In this document: one piece after another, positions 23,418-31,737 of the stretch | How the letters are laid out: each line of letters starts with the position of its first letter | Position numbering within the stretch: the stretch's first letter is position 1 | Source of the DNA: Pirellulales bacterium | GTDB lineage: Bacteria > Planctomycetota > Planctomycetia > Pirellulales > JACPPG01 | DNA length: 33,307 nucleotides | Direction of reading: 5' to 3' | Assembly (NCBI GenBank): GCA_036490175.1 | Contig: DASXEJ010000287.1 | Location: 1 to 33,307, forward strand | Notes under the pieces: model-generated | The model's input: the letters and a program-made list of their open reading frames with translations, nothing else | Told to the model about the DNA's origin: nothing | Databases searched by the model: none | Made by a program: the position numbers and the translations under genes

Positions 23418-25307
23418 CTATCCCGCCAGAGGCGCGTCGCTGCCCCCCATGCCATGTTTCTTGATCTCGTACATGGTGTCTCGCGCCAGCCGGCTATGGA
23501 AGCGACTGTAAAGTAGGTAAATCGCCAGGCCGATCGCCAGCCAGATTACCAGCCGCAGCCAAGTGCTCAAGGGCAGGAATAACATCATCGTCAGGTTGAC
23601 GACGATTCCGAGAGGGGCAACGACGTAGACCACCGGACAGCGAAAGGGACGATGGACTTCAGGACGTTGGATGCGAAGTAAAAGTACTGCCGCGCACACC
23701 ACGATGAAGGCCAAGAGCGTGCCGATATTGACCATTTTCGTCAAATCATTGATTGGCGTGAATGCCGCCACGACGCAAATAACGCCTCCCGTCAACATCG
23801 TGGCCAAGTGCGGCGAGCGATACTTGGGATGGACGTGGCTAAATATGGGGGGCAACAACCCGTCTCGCGACATGGCCATGAAAACACGCACTTGGCTGAG
23901 AAACGTCACCAGCAGCACACTGGTCATGCCCGCCAGCCCGCCGGCGGCAATCAGCCCCGAGGCCAGCCGTAACCCAGTGCTGTGTTCTTTCTCGCCAAGT
24001 TCCCCGAACGCACTCGCGATCGCGGCGTGCTGATCGATGGCAGGGTACGGAACCATACCGGTGATGATCGCGGAAACCGCGATGTACAAAACGGTACATA
24101 GCACCAACGATGCCATGATCGCAATGGGCATGTCGCGTTGCGGGTTGCGGGCTTCTTCCGCTTGCGTCGAAACAGCGTCAAATCCAATGAATGCGAAAAA
24201 TACCAGCGACGCCCCCAACATCAAGCCCGAAATGCCGTAGGGCATGAACGACGAGCGCGTGGCATCGTCTAACGGCACAAGATAATGGTTCAATCCCAAT
24301 AGCCCCAGCATTCCCCACTTTTCAGCAGCTTTCGCGGGTGCTTGCTCGTTAAGTTGGGCCAAGATTTTTGTTGTGGCCGCCACGTCTTTCTCCGCCGTCG
24401 CGATTTTGCCGGCGTGCAACTCTATCGCGGCGCCCACCTGAGCGTCCACTTCCGCTTGGGTTTGAATCCCCTCCTTTAGCATACGGGCGCCGTCTTGGCG
24501 GGCTTCCTCGATCTTGAACAGCGCCAAAGTCTGTTGGGCGAGCTGTTGGGAACGGGCCTTGGCTTCTTCTTTCGGCAGTTTTTCGACATCGAGCGCATAG
24601 GTGTATGCCAAGTCGGGGACGAGAACCTGCTCGGGCAATAGCCGCTCGTTGACGGGAACGCTCGTCCAGTTCGAAGGAACGACGTAGAAGGCACCCACCG
24701 CGATGACGAAAAGCACGACCGCAAGCTTGACAAATACAAGAATAGCGTTGGTGGTCGCGCTTTCGCGAATTCCGCGCACCAAGACGATGGTCACGATCAA
24801 CATGACCAATGCGCCGGGCAGGTTGAACCAGGCATCTCTATCCGTAAATGGATCGGAAATGAGGTAGCTGGGAATTCTGCTCATGTTGACCGAGGCCAGC
24901 AGCTCGTTCAAGTAGTGCGTCCAAGAGGCCGCGACCGTCGCGCAACTCATGGCATATTCCAGCATCAGGTCCCAGCCGATGATCCACGCAAAGACTTCTC
25001 CCAGTGTGGCATAGGCATACGTATAGGCGCTACCGGCAATGGGGACCATGGCGGCAAATTCAGCGTAGCACAGCGCGGCCAGCGCGCAGCCAATCGCCGC
25101 AAAGGTGAACGAGAGAATGATGGCCGGCCCCGCGTCGACAGCGGCCACCTGCCCTGTCATAACAAAGATTCCCGCGCCAATGATCGCTCCCACGCCCAAG
25201 GCAGTGAGCGAAATCGGACCGAGCACCCGACGCAATTGATGCTCGCCGGCCATGTCGGCCATCAAGGTTTCGATCGACTTAAGGCGGAAAAGTTGCTTCC
25301 AAAGCAT
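23418..25307 (-). CDS. Cationic amino-acid transporter-like APC permease with a large loop insertion
   Basis: A LeuT-fold amino-acid permease of the APC superfamily, CAT/YfnA-like. It has 629 residues; relatives without the insert are near 460-500. TM1 carries the unwound-helix motif GVGAIIGAGIFV (38-49), and YAEFAAMVPIAGSAYTYAY (81-99) follows. The TM6 region is FFAFIGFDAVSTQAEEARNPQRD (split here at FIGFD/AVSTQ), with LSQVRVFMAMSRDGLLP later. Between TM5 and TM6, about residues 216-352 replace a normal loop of about 15-20 residues. The segment is charged, rich in Lys/Glu/Gln/Ala and probably alpha-helical or coiled-coil (EKLPKEEAKARSQQLAQQT, then AEKDVAATTKILAQL). With the usual topology it lies outside the membrane. 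ATG at 25307 has GAGG 8-10 nt upstream. The substrate is inferred from the family. Confidence 0.9.
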   Translation of the reverse strand: MLWKQLFRLKSIETLMADMAGEHQLRRVLGPISLTALGVGAIIGAGIFVMTGQVAAVDAGPAIILSFTFAAIGCALAALCYAEFAAMVPIAGSAYTYAYATLGEVFAWIIGWDLMLEYAMSCATVAASWTHYLNELLASVNMSRIPSYLISDPFTDRDAWFNLPGALVMLIVTIVLVRGIRESATTNAILVFVKLAVVLFVIAVGAFYVVPSNWTSVPVNERLLPEQVLVPDLAYTYALDVEKLPKEEAKARSQQLAQQTLALFKIEEARQDGARMLKEGIQTQAEVDAQVGAAIELHAGKIATAEKDVAATTKILAQLNEQAPAKAAEKWGMLGLLGLNHYLVPLDDATRSSFMPYGISGLMLGASLVFFAFIGFDAVSTQAEEARNPQRDMPIAIMASLVLCTVLYIAVSAIITGMVPYPAIDQHAAIASAFGELGEKEHSTGLRLASGLIAAGGLAGMTSVLLVTFLSQVRVFMAMSRDGLLPPIFSHVHPKYRSPHLATMLTGGVICVVAAFTPINDLTKMVNIGTLLAFIVVCAAVLLLRIQRPEVHRPFRCPVVYVVAPLGIVVNLTMMLFLPLSTWLRLVIWLAIGLAIYLLYSRFHSRLARDTMYEIKKHGMGGSDAPLAG

Positions 25308-25595
25308 TGAGCGTCCTCGTGCCAGCCAAGATTCCCCGCAGCAGTTGGCGTAGTCTAACCGTGCGCCTCACCGAGGGCCAAGCCGGGAATGCCGATTTCA
25401 GAGGAAATGAAGGACGTTCGGAAATGCGTGCGTTGTCGAGGGGTGGTCGATCGATAAGCCGAAATCGACATCGCACTGCGTGCGGGGCACGAACGGCCTG
25501 TTGCTTGACCCGCGCCATCTGTACGTGCAAGATGATCTCGCGCCGCCAGCGGGCGGTCCTTGGCGCATATCAACCTATTTCGCGGAGAAAATCCG

Positions 25596-26627
25596 ATGAT
25601 ACTCAGGCGGTCGTGGCAACGGGCGACGGTGGCGGTCGGCATTCTCATTTTTTACGGATCGATGGCCATGGCGGCAGAGAAGAAGGTTTATCCGGCGTTC
25701 GGCAAGATCGAACGCAAAGATGCCCGCTTTGATCAACTCATACCGCAGGGCGCAGTCCTGGAAAAACTTGCTGACGGGTTCGACTGGGCCGAGGGGCCTG
25801 TCTGGGATAAGAAAGGCCAATACCTGCTCTTCTCGGACATTCCGCCCAACAGTGTGATGAAGTGGAAAGAAGGGGAGGGGATCACGCTGTTTCTCAAGCC
25901 CAGCGGCTACACCGGCAGCAAACCGCGCGGCGGTGAGCCAGGCAGCAATGGCTTGCACTTCGACGCGCAAGGACCGTTGGTGTTGTGCCAGCATGGCGAT
26001 CGGCGGATCGCGCGGCTCAAGGGAGACAAATCGTTCGAGACATTGGCCGATCGTTATGACGGCAAGCGCTTTAATAGTCCGAACGACGCCGTCTTCAAAT
26101 CCAATGGCGACTTGTATTTCACCGATCCCCCCTACGGGCTCGAAGGACTGAACGACGATCCGGCCAAGGAATTGAAGTTCAATGGTGTCTACCGATTGGC
26201 CAAAGACGGCACCGTTACGCTCCTGACCAAAGAAATGACCTTTCCCAACGGCATCGGCTTTTCGCCCGACGAAAAGACGTTGTACGTTGCCCAGTCAGAC
26301 CCGAAGCAGCCGATTTGGAAGGCTTTCGACGTTAAGCCCGATGGCACGTTGGGTTCGGGCCGCGTGTTCGCCGACTCGACGGCCTGGTTCGAGGCGGGCC
26401 GGAAAGGCTTGCCCGATGGACTAAAAGTCGACCAAAAGGGAAACGTCTTTGCGACGGGGCCGGGCGGCGTTCATGTGTTCGCGGCCGATGGTACGCATTT
26501 GGGAACGATCGACACCGGCGAAGCCACGGCCAACTGCGGCTGGGGTGAAGACGGCACTGTGCTCTACGTCTGTGCCGATATGTACTTGGGACGCATCAAG
26601 ACGAACACCAAAGGGCTGGGGTTCTAG
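25596..26627 (+). CDS. Exported SMP-30/gluconolactonase-like beta-propeller protein
   Basis: A six-bladed beta-propeller of the SMP-30/gluconolactonase/LRE family, expected to be a metal-dependent lactonase or sugar-lactone enzyme. It has 343 residues from the ATG at 25596 (GGAGA about 8 nt upstream; an upstream TTG at 25560 adds 12 unlikely residues). A signal peptide is visible at about 1-27 (ATVAVGILIFYGSMAMAA). The family metal-site blocks are present: WAEGPVW (64-70, Glu66), NSPNDAVF (160-167, Asn163), FPNGIGFSPDEKTLYVA (216-232), and PDGLKVDQKGNVFATG with a C-terminal Asp. The AAA ATPase gene starts 3 nt after its stop. Gluconolactone is the textbook substrate, but specificity is not fixed by sequence. 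Confidence 0.93.
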   Translation: MILRRSWQRATVAVGILIFYGSMAMAAEKKVYPAFGKIERKDARFDQLIPQGAVLEKLADGFDWAEGPVWDKKGQYLLFSDIPPNSVMKWKEGEGITLFLKPSGYTGSKPRGGEPGSNGLHFDAQGPLVLCQHGDRRIARLKGDKSFETLADRYDGKRFNSPNDAVFKSNGDLYFTDPPYGLEGLNDDPAKELKFNGVYRLAKDGTVTLLTKEMTFPNGIGFSPDEKTLYVAQSDPKQPIWKAFDVKPDGTLGSGRVFADSTAWFEAGRKGLPDGLKVDQKGNVFATGPGGVHVFAADGTHLGTIDTGEATANCGWGEDGTVLYVCADMYLGRIKTNTKGLGF

Positions 26628-26630
26628 CTC

Positions 26631-28109
26631 GTGCTCGAGGAACTAAAGCTGTCGATCCGTTCGGGACGGTCGCTGTTGGCTGTCGAGACGCGTGACGAGC
26701 AGCGGGCAACCGAGCTTGCGCAGCAGGCAGCCGAAGAGCTGTCGCTGATCGTATTCGAGTGGAGCATTACTTCAGGACTCGTGCAGACAGGGCCTACCCG
26801 CGTCGATACCGGCGCCGGCATCGCCAAGCCTACCGCGGCGCTTGAGCATGTGCTGAAGAATCAATACAAGAACGCGCTGTACGTATTCAAGGATCTGGGA
26901 GCCCACAGCCGCGATCCCTTTCTGTTGCGCCAGCTGCGCGACATTGCCGCCCTGGACCGGCCGACAGTGTTGTTGATCGATGCCGACGCGCTGCCCGAGC
27001 CGATTCGCCGGCTGACAATGCCGCTGTCGCTCAAGCTGCCGGAATCGGAAGAGCTGCGACAGGTGGTGCGGGACACGTTTCGCGCGGTCAAGAACCAGAG
27101 CCTGCACGAGGTGACCAGCCGGCTCACCAAGCGCGAAATGGACCATCTCGTGCAAACCCTGCGCGGCCTGACCCGAGCTGATGCCGCGCGGGTCGTCGCC
27201 GCGGCGATTCACGTCGACAATGCGCTCACGGCCGACGACTTGCCGCGCATCATCGAGGACAAGCGCAGCCTGTTGCAAACTGCGGGGTGTCTGGAGTCGA
27301 TCTCGGTGAACATAGCCGTCGACGAGATTGGCGGTTTGGATAACCTGAAACGCTGGCTCGCGCATCGCCGCGGCGGGATGTCGGCTCGGGCTCGCGACTT
27401 CGGGTTGGAGCCACCTCGTGGCATTTTGCTGTTGGGCGTGCAGGGGTGCGGCAAAAGTCTGTGCGCGAAGATCGTGGCCGCCGATTGGAACATGCCGCTT
27501 TTGCGGATGGATCCGGGCGTCCTGTACCAGAAGTACATCGGTGAAAGCGAAGACCGGCTGCGTGCCTCGCTGGCGCAGGCTGAACGGATGGCGCCGGTCG
27601 TATTGTGGATCGACGAAATCGAGAAAGCGTTTGCCTCGGCCGCCAGCGAGTCGGCCGATGGCGGGCTGTCGCAACGAATGTTCGGCACACTCTTGACCTG
27701 GATGCAGGAACGGACGTCGCCGATTTTCATGGTAGCCACAGCTAACAATATCGACGCCTTGCCGCCGGAGTTGCTGCGCAAGGGGAGATTCGACGAAGTG
27801 TTCTTCGTCGACTTGCCCAACGACGACGCGCGGCGGCGGGTGATAGAAATTCACCTGGCGCGCCGCAAGCGCGATCCGGCCGCATTTGCTCTGGCGGATC
27901 TGGTGGCCGCGACGGCTGGCTTCAGCGGCGCCGAGATCGAACAATTGATTGTGGCCGCTATGTACGAAGCGTTTGGCAGCGGCGCTCCGCTGCAAGACGA
28001 GCATCTGCTGACGCAGGCACGCGCTACAAAGCCGCTGGCAGTGCTGATGCGCGAGCGTATTGCCGAGCTGCGGGCGTGGGCCAACGGCCGATGTGTGCCG
28101 GCGGACTAG
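26631..28109 (+). CDS. Ycf46-like AAA+ ATPase
   Basis: A cytosolic AAA+ ATPase of the Ycf46/FtsH-like group, 492 residues, GTG start three bases after the SMP-30 stop. The N-terminal region (about 1-215) is characteristic of this family: SGRSLLAVETRDEQRA, then YVFKDLGAHSRDPFLLRQLRD, and a DUF-like LIDADALPEPIRRLTMPLSL segment. The ATPase core has Walker A GVQGCGKS (269-276), pore-type YIGESE (302-307), Walker B VVLWIDEIEKAF (323-334), sensor 1 at Asn372 (ATANNID) and the LLRKGRFDE finger region (381-389). The C-terminal helical lid has FSGAEIEQLIVAAMYEA. Ycf46 proteins are common in cyanobacteria and planctomycetes, with roles not well defined. Coupling to the lactonase gene is probably translational, and a functional link is unproven. 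Confidence 0.93.
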   Translation: MLEELKLSIRSGRSLLAVETRDEQRATELAQQAAEELSLIVFEWSITSGLVQTGPTRVDTGAGIAKPTAALEHVLKNQYKNALYVFKDLGAHSRDPFLLRQLRDIAALDRPTVLLIDADALPEPIRRLTMPLSLKLPESEELRQVVRDTFRAVKNQSLHEVTSRLTKREMDHLVQTLRGLTRADAARVVAAAIHVDNALTADDLPRIIEDKRSLLQTAGCLESISVNIAVDEIGGLDNLKRWLAHRRGGMSARARDFGLEPPRGILLLGVQGCGKSLCAKIVAADWNMPLLRMDPGVLYQKYIGESEDRLRASLAQAERMAPVVLWIDEIEKAFASAASESADGGLSQRMFGTLLTWMQERTSPIFMVATANNIDALPPELLRKGRFDEVFFVDLPNDDARRRVIEIHLARRKRDPAAFALADLVAATAGFSGAEIEQLIVAAMYEAFGSGAPLQDEHLLTQARATKPLAVLMRERIAELRAWANGRCVPAD

Positions 28110-28418
28110 CGAGCGTCGGAACTGCGTCCGGAAGCAGACCGGATCATGCGCGAGCACGTTCCAGATGCATTGCCTGTAGATACCACAAATCGAGGATCGG
28201 CCCACCGCGCACACTAAGAACAATTGCAGGAAATCGTGTCGGAATCCTCAAGGGCCGAACGCGGACGACGACGTAGCCCGCTATTCCTACCAACCCATTC
28301 ATCATTCAACATTTATCGTTCGTGATTCTCACCTTCGCCGGCTGGCCTTGACGTGCGATCGCACTAAGATTGAGGGGGCTCAGCGTTTCGGTTCCTCAGG
28401 TTCCCAGAGGGAGCAATC
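28110..28418. other. Intergenic region upstream of the SDR-SRPBCC operon (309 bp)
   Basis: Contains one copy of the ATGAAT-rich element (28297-28313) and, just before the SDR gene, a Shine-Dalgarno AGAGGGAG. A TTGACG at 28348 has no -10 at a usual distance. Otherwise I see no gene or hairpin. Confidence 0.4.
28297..28313 (-). repeat. Intergenic ATGAAT-rich element, copy 4
   Basis: The reverse complement matches AATGYGGAATGATGAAT at 16 of 17 positions, the best copy in the window. It is 106 bp upstream of the SDR gene. Confidence 0.5.
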
Positions 28419-29351
28419 ATGCGTGCGCTCGTCACTGGTGCGACCGGCTTCGTCGGCGGCAAATTGCTGGAGCAGATCGCCGAACCAGTTGTGTTGTCGC
28501 GCAATCCTCAGGCGGCGCGTGCCAAATGTCCCCGGGCTGAGGTCCATTATTGGGATCCTCTTGGTGGATTGCCTCCGGCCGACGCGTTTGCTGGTGTCGA
28601 GGCTGTTTTCCACCTGGCTGGCGAACCCGTCGGCGAAGGACGCTGGACGGCTCACAAGAAACGGCTGATTCATGATAGCCGCGTGACCGGCACTCGTAAT
28701 CTCGTCCAGGCCATCGCCGGGCTTGAGCAGCGGCCTGGCGTGCTAGTTTGTGCGTCTGCCATCGGCTACTACGGTTCACGCGGTGACGAGGTACTCGACG
28801 AGTCGTCCTCGCCAGGGAGCGATTTTCTGGCGGACGTTTGCCGTCAGTGGGAGGCTGCTGCCCAAGAGGCTCACCAACATGGCCTGCGTGTCGCCTGCAC
28901 GCGCTTCGGTATCGTGCTGGGGCAGGGGGGGGCCCTGGCCAAGATGCTGCTACCGTTCAAACTGGGCGCAGGGGGTCGATTAGGAAATGGCCATCAATGG
29001 ATGTCTTGGATCCACGTCGACGATGTGGTGGGCCTGCTGCTGCACGCCGCAGCGCATGAGCTGCACGGGCCTATGAATACTGTTTCGCCAACGCCGGTGA
29101 CAAATCGTGATTTCACGCGCGCGTTGGCCAAGGTCGTGCATCGCCCGGCGATTTTTCCCGTGCCTGCTATAGCGCTACGGCTGGCTGTGGGGGGCTTCTC
29201 CGAGGTTCTGCTCGGTTCACAACGAGTCGTGCCGCGGGCTGCCGAACGGGCCGGCTACACCTTCCGCTACACGTCGTTAACCGAGGCGCTCGAGGCAGCC
29301 GTTCATCCGCGCCCCATCTCGGCGGCCGGCGCGCCGGCCAGGGTACCTTGA
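28419..29351 (+). CDS. TIGR01777-type NAD(P)-dependent epimerase (SDR39U1/YfcH-like)
   Basis: An atypical short-chain dehydrogenase/epimerase of the YfcH/SDR39U1 family, 310 residues. The nucleotide-binding motif GATGFVG is at 7-13. The family signatures HLAGEPVGEGRWTAHKK, SRVTGTRNLV and SAIGYYGSRGDE (with the YYG of the active site) follow. Later come RFGIVLGQGGALAKML, FKLGAGGRLGNGHQWMSWIH and the C-terminal PVPAIALRL...LLGSQRVVP block. The ATG at 28419 has AGAGGGAG 6 nt upstream. The stop overlaps the next gene by one base (TGATG), so the two are translationally coupled. The substrate is unknown for the family, whose members are often loosely called cell-division inhibitors without proof. 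Confidence 0.95.
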   Translation: MRALVTGATGFVGGKLLEQIAEPVVLSRNPQAARAKCPRAEVHYWDPLGGLPPADAFAGVEAVFHLAGEPVGEGRWTAHKKRLIHDSRVTGTRNLVQAIAGLEQRPGVLVCASAIGYYGSRGDEVLDESSSPGSDFLADVCRQWEAAAQEAHQHGLRVACTRFGIVLGQGGALAKMLLPFKLGAGGRLGNGHQWMSWIHVDDVVGLLLHAAAHELHGPMNTVSPTPVTNRDFTRALAKVVHRPAIFPVPAIALRLAVGGFSEVLLGSQRVVPRAAERAGYTFRYTSLTEALEAAVHPRPISAAGAPARVP

Positions 29352-29854
29352 TGCGTGGGTTTGGCGTGCTCGGTAATCTCGCTGGTCATCTCGAACGGCA
29401 GCAATTCGTGCCGCGGCCGCGCAGCGAGATCTTCGCCTTCTTTGCCAATGCCGCAAATCTCGAGGCGCTCACTCCAGAATTCCTGCAGTTTCATATTCTA
29501 ACGCCGTCGCCAATCGTGATGCGATCCGGCACATTGATCGATTATCAACTCAAGCTCTTCGGCATCCGCTTCCAATGGCGAACGTTGATCGAGTCGTTCG
29601 AGCCCGAGGCACGCTTCGTCGATATCCAGATCACTGGGCCATATCGCCGTTGGCATCACGTGCATGAGTTTAAAGAGGTGCCCGGCGGCACGTTGATCGT
29701 CGATCGAGTCGATTACGAGATGCCGCTGGGCTCGTTAGGCCATATCGCACATTGGCTCTCGGTGCGATGGTCGCTGAAACAGGTTTTCGACTATCGCGAA
29801 ACCAAGATCCGCGAGCTGTTTGGAGATCGCGCGGCCGCGACGATCGCCTCGTAG
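29351..29854 (+). CDS. SRPBCC family protein (polyketide cyclase-like)
   Basis: A START/Bet v1-type (SRPBCC) hydrophobic-pocket protein, 167 residues from the ATG at 29351. The N-terminal helix-strand block has QFVPRPRSEIFAFFANAANLEALTP (20 and more residues, of which FVPRPRSEIFAFF is the diagnostic part). The central strand repeat includes YQLKLFGIRFQWRTLIESFE and FVDIQITGPYRRW. The C-terminal long helix covers HWLSVRWSLKQVFDYRE. It starts on the last base of the SDR stop codon. In many bacteria a SRPBCC protein of this type sits next to, or is fused to, the TIGR01777 SDR, which supports a joint role. Ligand unknown. Confidence 0.9.
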   Translation: MRGFGVLGNLAGHLERQQFVPRPRSEIFAFFANAANLEALTPEFLQFHILTPSPIVMRSGTLIDYQLKLFGIRFQWRTLIESFEPEARFVDIQITGPYRRWHHVHEFKEVPGGTLIVDRVDYEMPLGSLGHIAHWLSVRWSLKQVFDYRETKIRELFGDRAAATIAS

Positions 29855-29915
29855 GATAAGCTGTCGCGCGGGTTCCGCGTATCCGGCCATGCACCTTGCC
29901 GCAAGGCAAGTTATC

Positions 29916-30380
29916 ATGGCGTCTATGAACAAAGCTTTCGTGCGCGAACCAGAAGATACGGGTCAACGGCATTGTCCGCGTTGCGGGTCGCTGGGCGCGC
30001 CAGCCACGGCCGATGCGGTGCGCGAACATCTCGAACCGACGGCACTGGCAAACCTTTCCGAGACGGCCTGGTTCTGTCCATTTGCGCGCTGCGAGGTGGC
30101 GTATTTTGACACGTTCGAGCGCGTCACTACTGTCGAGCAGTTGCGCTACCCGGTCTGGCCGAAGGACGCCGACGCACCCTTGTGCAGTTGCTTTGGTCTC
30201 ACGCGAGACGACGTCGAACAGGACATTCGCGACGGGGGCGTAGTGCGGACCCGCGCGACGATCGACAAGGCGAAAACCGCTGAAGCCCGTTGCCACAGGC
30301 TTTCACCAGACGGCCATTCGTGCGTGGCTGAAGTCCAGCGCTATTACATGAAGTGCCGTCAGGCCGGTGGCAAGGCATAG
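29916..30380 (+). CDS. CopZ-like [2Fe-2S]/zinc-binding protein
   Basis: A 154-residue protein with eight cysteines, arranged as in the N-terminal domain of Archaeoglobus CopZ. Cys20 and Cys23 (CPRC) and Cys54 and Cys59 (FCPFARC) look like a zinc knuckle. Cys90 and Cys92 (LCSCFG), Cys126 (ARCHRL) and Cys136 (HSCVAEV), with the C-x-C and C-x9-C spacing, look like a [2Fe-2S] site of the BFD/CopZ type. No HMA copper-binding domain (MxCxxC) is present, and no copper ATPase is nearby. The start is chosen at the ATG at 29916 (AAGG 9 nt upstream; the ATG at 29925 is an alternative). The frame is open upstream into the preceding gene. A copper or Fe-S redox role is inferred only. Confidence 0.8.
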   Translation: MASMNKAFVREPEDTGQRHCPRCGSLGAPATADAVREHLEPTALANLSETAWFCPFARCEVAYFDTFERVTTVEQLRYPVWPKDADAPLCSCFGLTRDDVEQDIRDGGVVRTRATIDKAKTAEARCHRLSPDGHSCVAEVQRYYMKCRQAGGKA

Positions 30381-30690
30381 GGAAAACCTCAACGACGCTG
30401 GCTGCCCGATGTTTCTGCTGTCATGGCACGCTTTACACGCTACGGTCGATTGCCGATACTACCGGCTGCTTGGCCCGGCTTGGTTGCCCGCACGGACGTG
30501 ATCACGATCGCGAGAATGCTGTCTCGCGGGCAGCAAGGGTCTTAACCGTCGCACGCGATGGTCCAAGGTCCTCAGGCGGCGCCGGCATGAGGGTGGCGTG
30601 GCGCAGCGAAGGTGAGCGCTAATTGGCGGGGGGCGTCACCGTATTCAATCGGCCAACGGCATTCTGCCGGACTCGACGGAGCGAACGCGC
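30381..30690. other. Intergenic region (310 bp)
   Basis: No credible gene. A 7-bp hairpin (CGCGAGA, 30509-30515, with 30522-30528, loop ATGCTG) has no T-run and is not called a terminator. The last part carries a GGAG 9 nt before the next ATG. Confidence 0.35.
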
Positions 30691-31497
30691 ATGGCACGCT
30701 TGTCCATGAACGAAATGACGACCTATCGTTGGTCGTTTGAAGAAGACGTGGCTCACTATGCGGCGGCGGGCATCCCGGCCGTGGGCGTGTGGCGCCAAAA
30801 ACTCTCGGATTACGGCGAGGACAAGGGGATCGAGTTGCTCGTCGAGAGCGGCCTCGCCGTTTCGAGCCTGCTCTGGGCCGGCGGATTCACGGGGAGTGAC
30901 GGTCGGACTTTCCGCGAAAGCCTCGACGATGCAGCCGAAGCGGTCCGGTTGGCAGCCCAAATGCACGCCGGCTGCGTGGTGGTCTACAGCGGCTCACGCG
31001 CTGGCCATACGCACAATCATGCCAAGCGCCTGGTGCGCGACGCCTTGCGCGAGCTTTGCGCACAAGCCGCCAGTGCCAATGTCATCCTGGCCATCGAACC
31101 GATGCACGCCGGTTGTGCCGCCGAATGGACTTTCTTGACAGACATTAACGCCACACTGGAATTGATCGAGGCCGTCGGCCACCCGGCCCTGAGATTGGTT
31201 TTCGACACCTACCATTTCGGCTACGACGACGTCGTACGAGCCGGTATTGAACGGCTGGCCCCGCACATTGCCATCGTTCACCTCGGCGACAGTCGCCAAC
31301 CGCCGCAGCGTGAGCAGAATCGGGCACGCCTGGGCGAAGGCAATATCCGCCTTGCCGAAATCATCGAAGGTCTGGGCCGCGGCGGCTACGACGGTGACTA
31401 CGAGATCGAGCTAATGGGGGAGGAAATCGAGAATTCCTGCTACAAAGAACTGCTCGACCAGTCTAAAGATGCTTTCGCAAAGTTGTTGGTCGGGTAG
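30691..31497 (+). CDS. Sugar phosphate isomerase/epimerase family protein (xylose isomerase-like TIM barrel)
   Basis: A metal-dependent TIM-barrel enzyme of the AP-endonuclease-2/xylose-isomerase-like family, 268 residues. The metal ligands are visible: Glu136 (LAIEPMH), Asp172 and His175 (VFDTYHFG), His197 (IVHLGDS) and Glu240 (YEIELMG). The start follows the family pattern (ARLSMNEMTTYRWSFEEDV, a metal-site-independent opening common in planctomycete members). A GGAG 9 nt upstream supports the ATG at 30691. Substrates are usually sugars, sugar acids or inositol derivatives and cannot be told here. It lies between the CopZ-like and metB-like genes with gaps above 200 bp, so no operon is claimed. 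Confidence 0.92.
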   Translation: MARLSMNEMTTYRWSFEEDVAHYAAAGIPAVGVWRQKLSDYGEDKGIELLVESGLAVSSLLWAGGFTGSDGRTFRESLDDAAEAVRLAAQMHAGCVVVYSGSRAGHTHNHAKRLVRDALRELCAQAASANVILAIEPMHAGCAAEWTFLTDINATLELIEAVGHPALRLVFDTYHFGYDDVVRAGIERLAPHIAIVHLGDSRQPPQREQNRARLGEGNIRLAEIIEGLGRGGYDGDYEIELMGEEIENSCYKELLDQSKDAFAKLLVG

Positions 31498-31737
31498 CAT
31501 TTCATTTGGCTCAGCCGCTGACTGCTGGGCGGACGTTCCCAATGGCCCGCGTCGCATTACACTGCCGGCGGCACTGAACTAGCGAACCTGTGTTGGCTAC
31601 ACTGGGCTATTCAGGCCAAGCTGTGATGCGCGTGATGGCCTCGGTCCACGGGCGACGGTCCGATATCGCATGCGCCGCGAACCTGAACCTGCCGTCCTCC
31701 CTCTACAACTATTTCTCGCCCCTCTGGAAGATTCTCT

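Noticed and set aside
26772-28223. A 483-codon open frame antisense to the AAA ATPase gene
   Set aside because: It is the complement of a strongly conserved gene, its translation is Arg/His/Gln-rich without a known domain, and high GC content readily gives such long shadows.
28348-28376. TTGACG as a -35 box before the SDR gene
   Set aside because: The only TAAGAT-like -10 is 11 nt away, too close; the position at 17 nt is GC-rich.
30509-30528. 7-bp hairpin after the CopZ-like gene
   Set aside because: No T-run follows and it lies about 130 bp past the stop, so it is not called a terminator.
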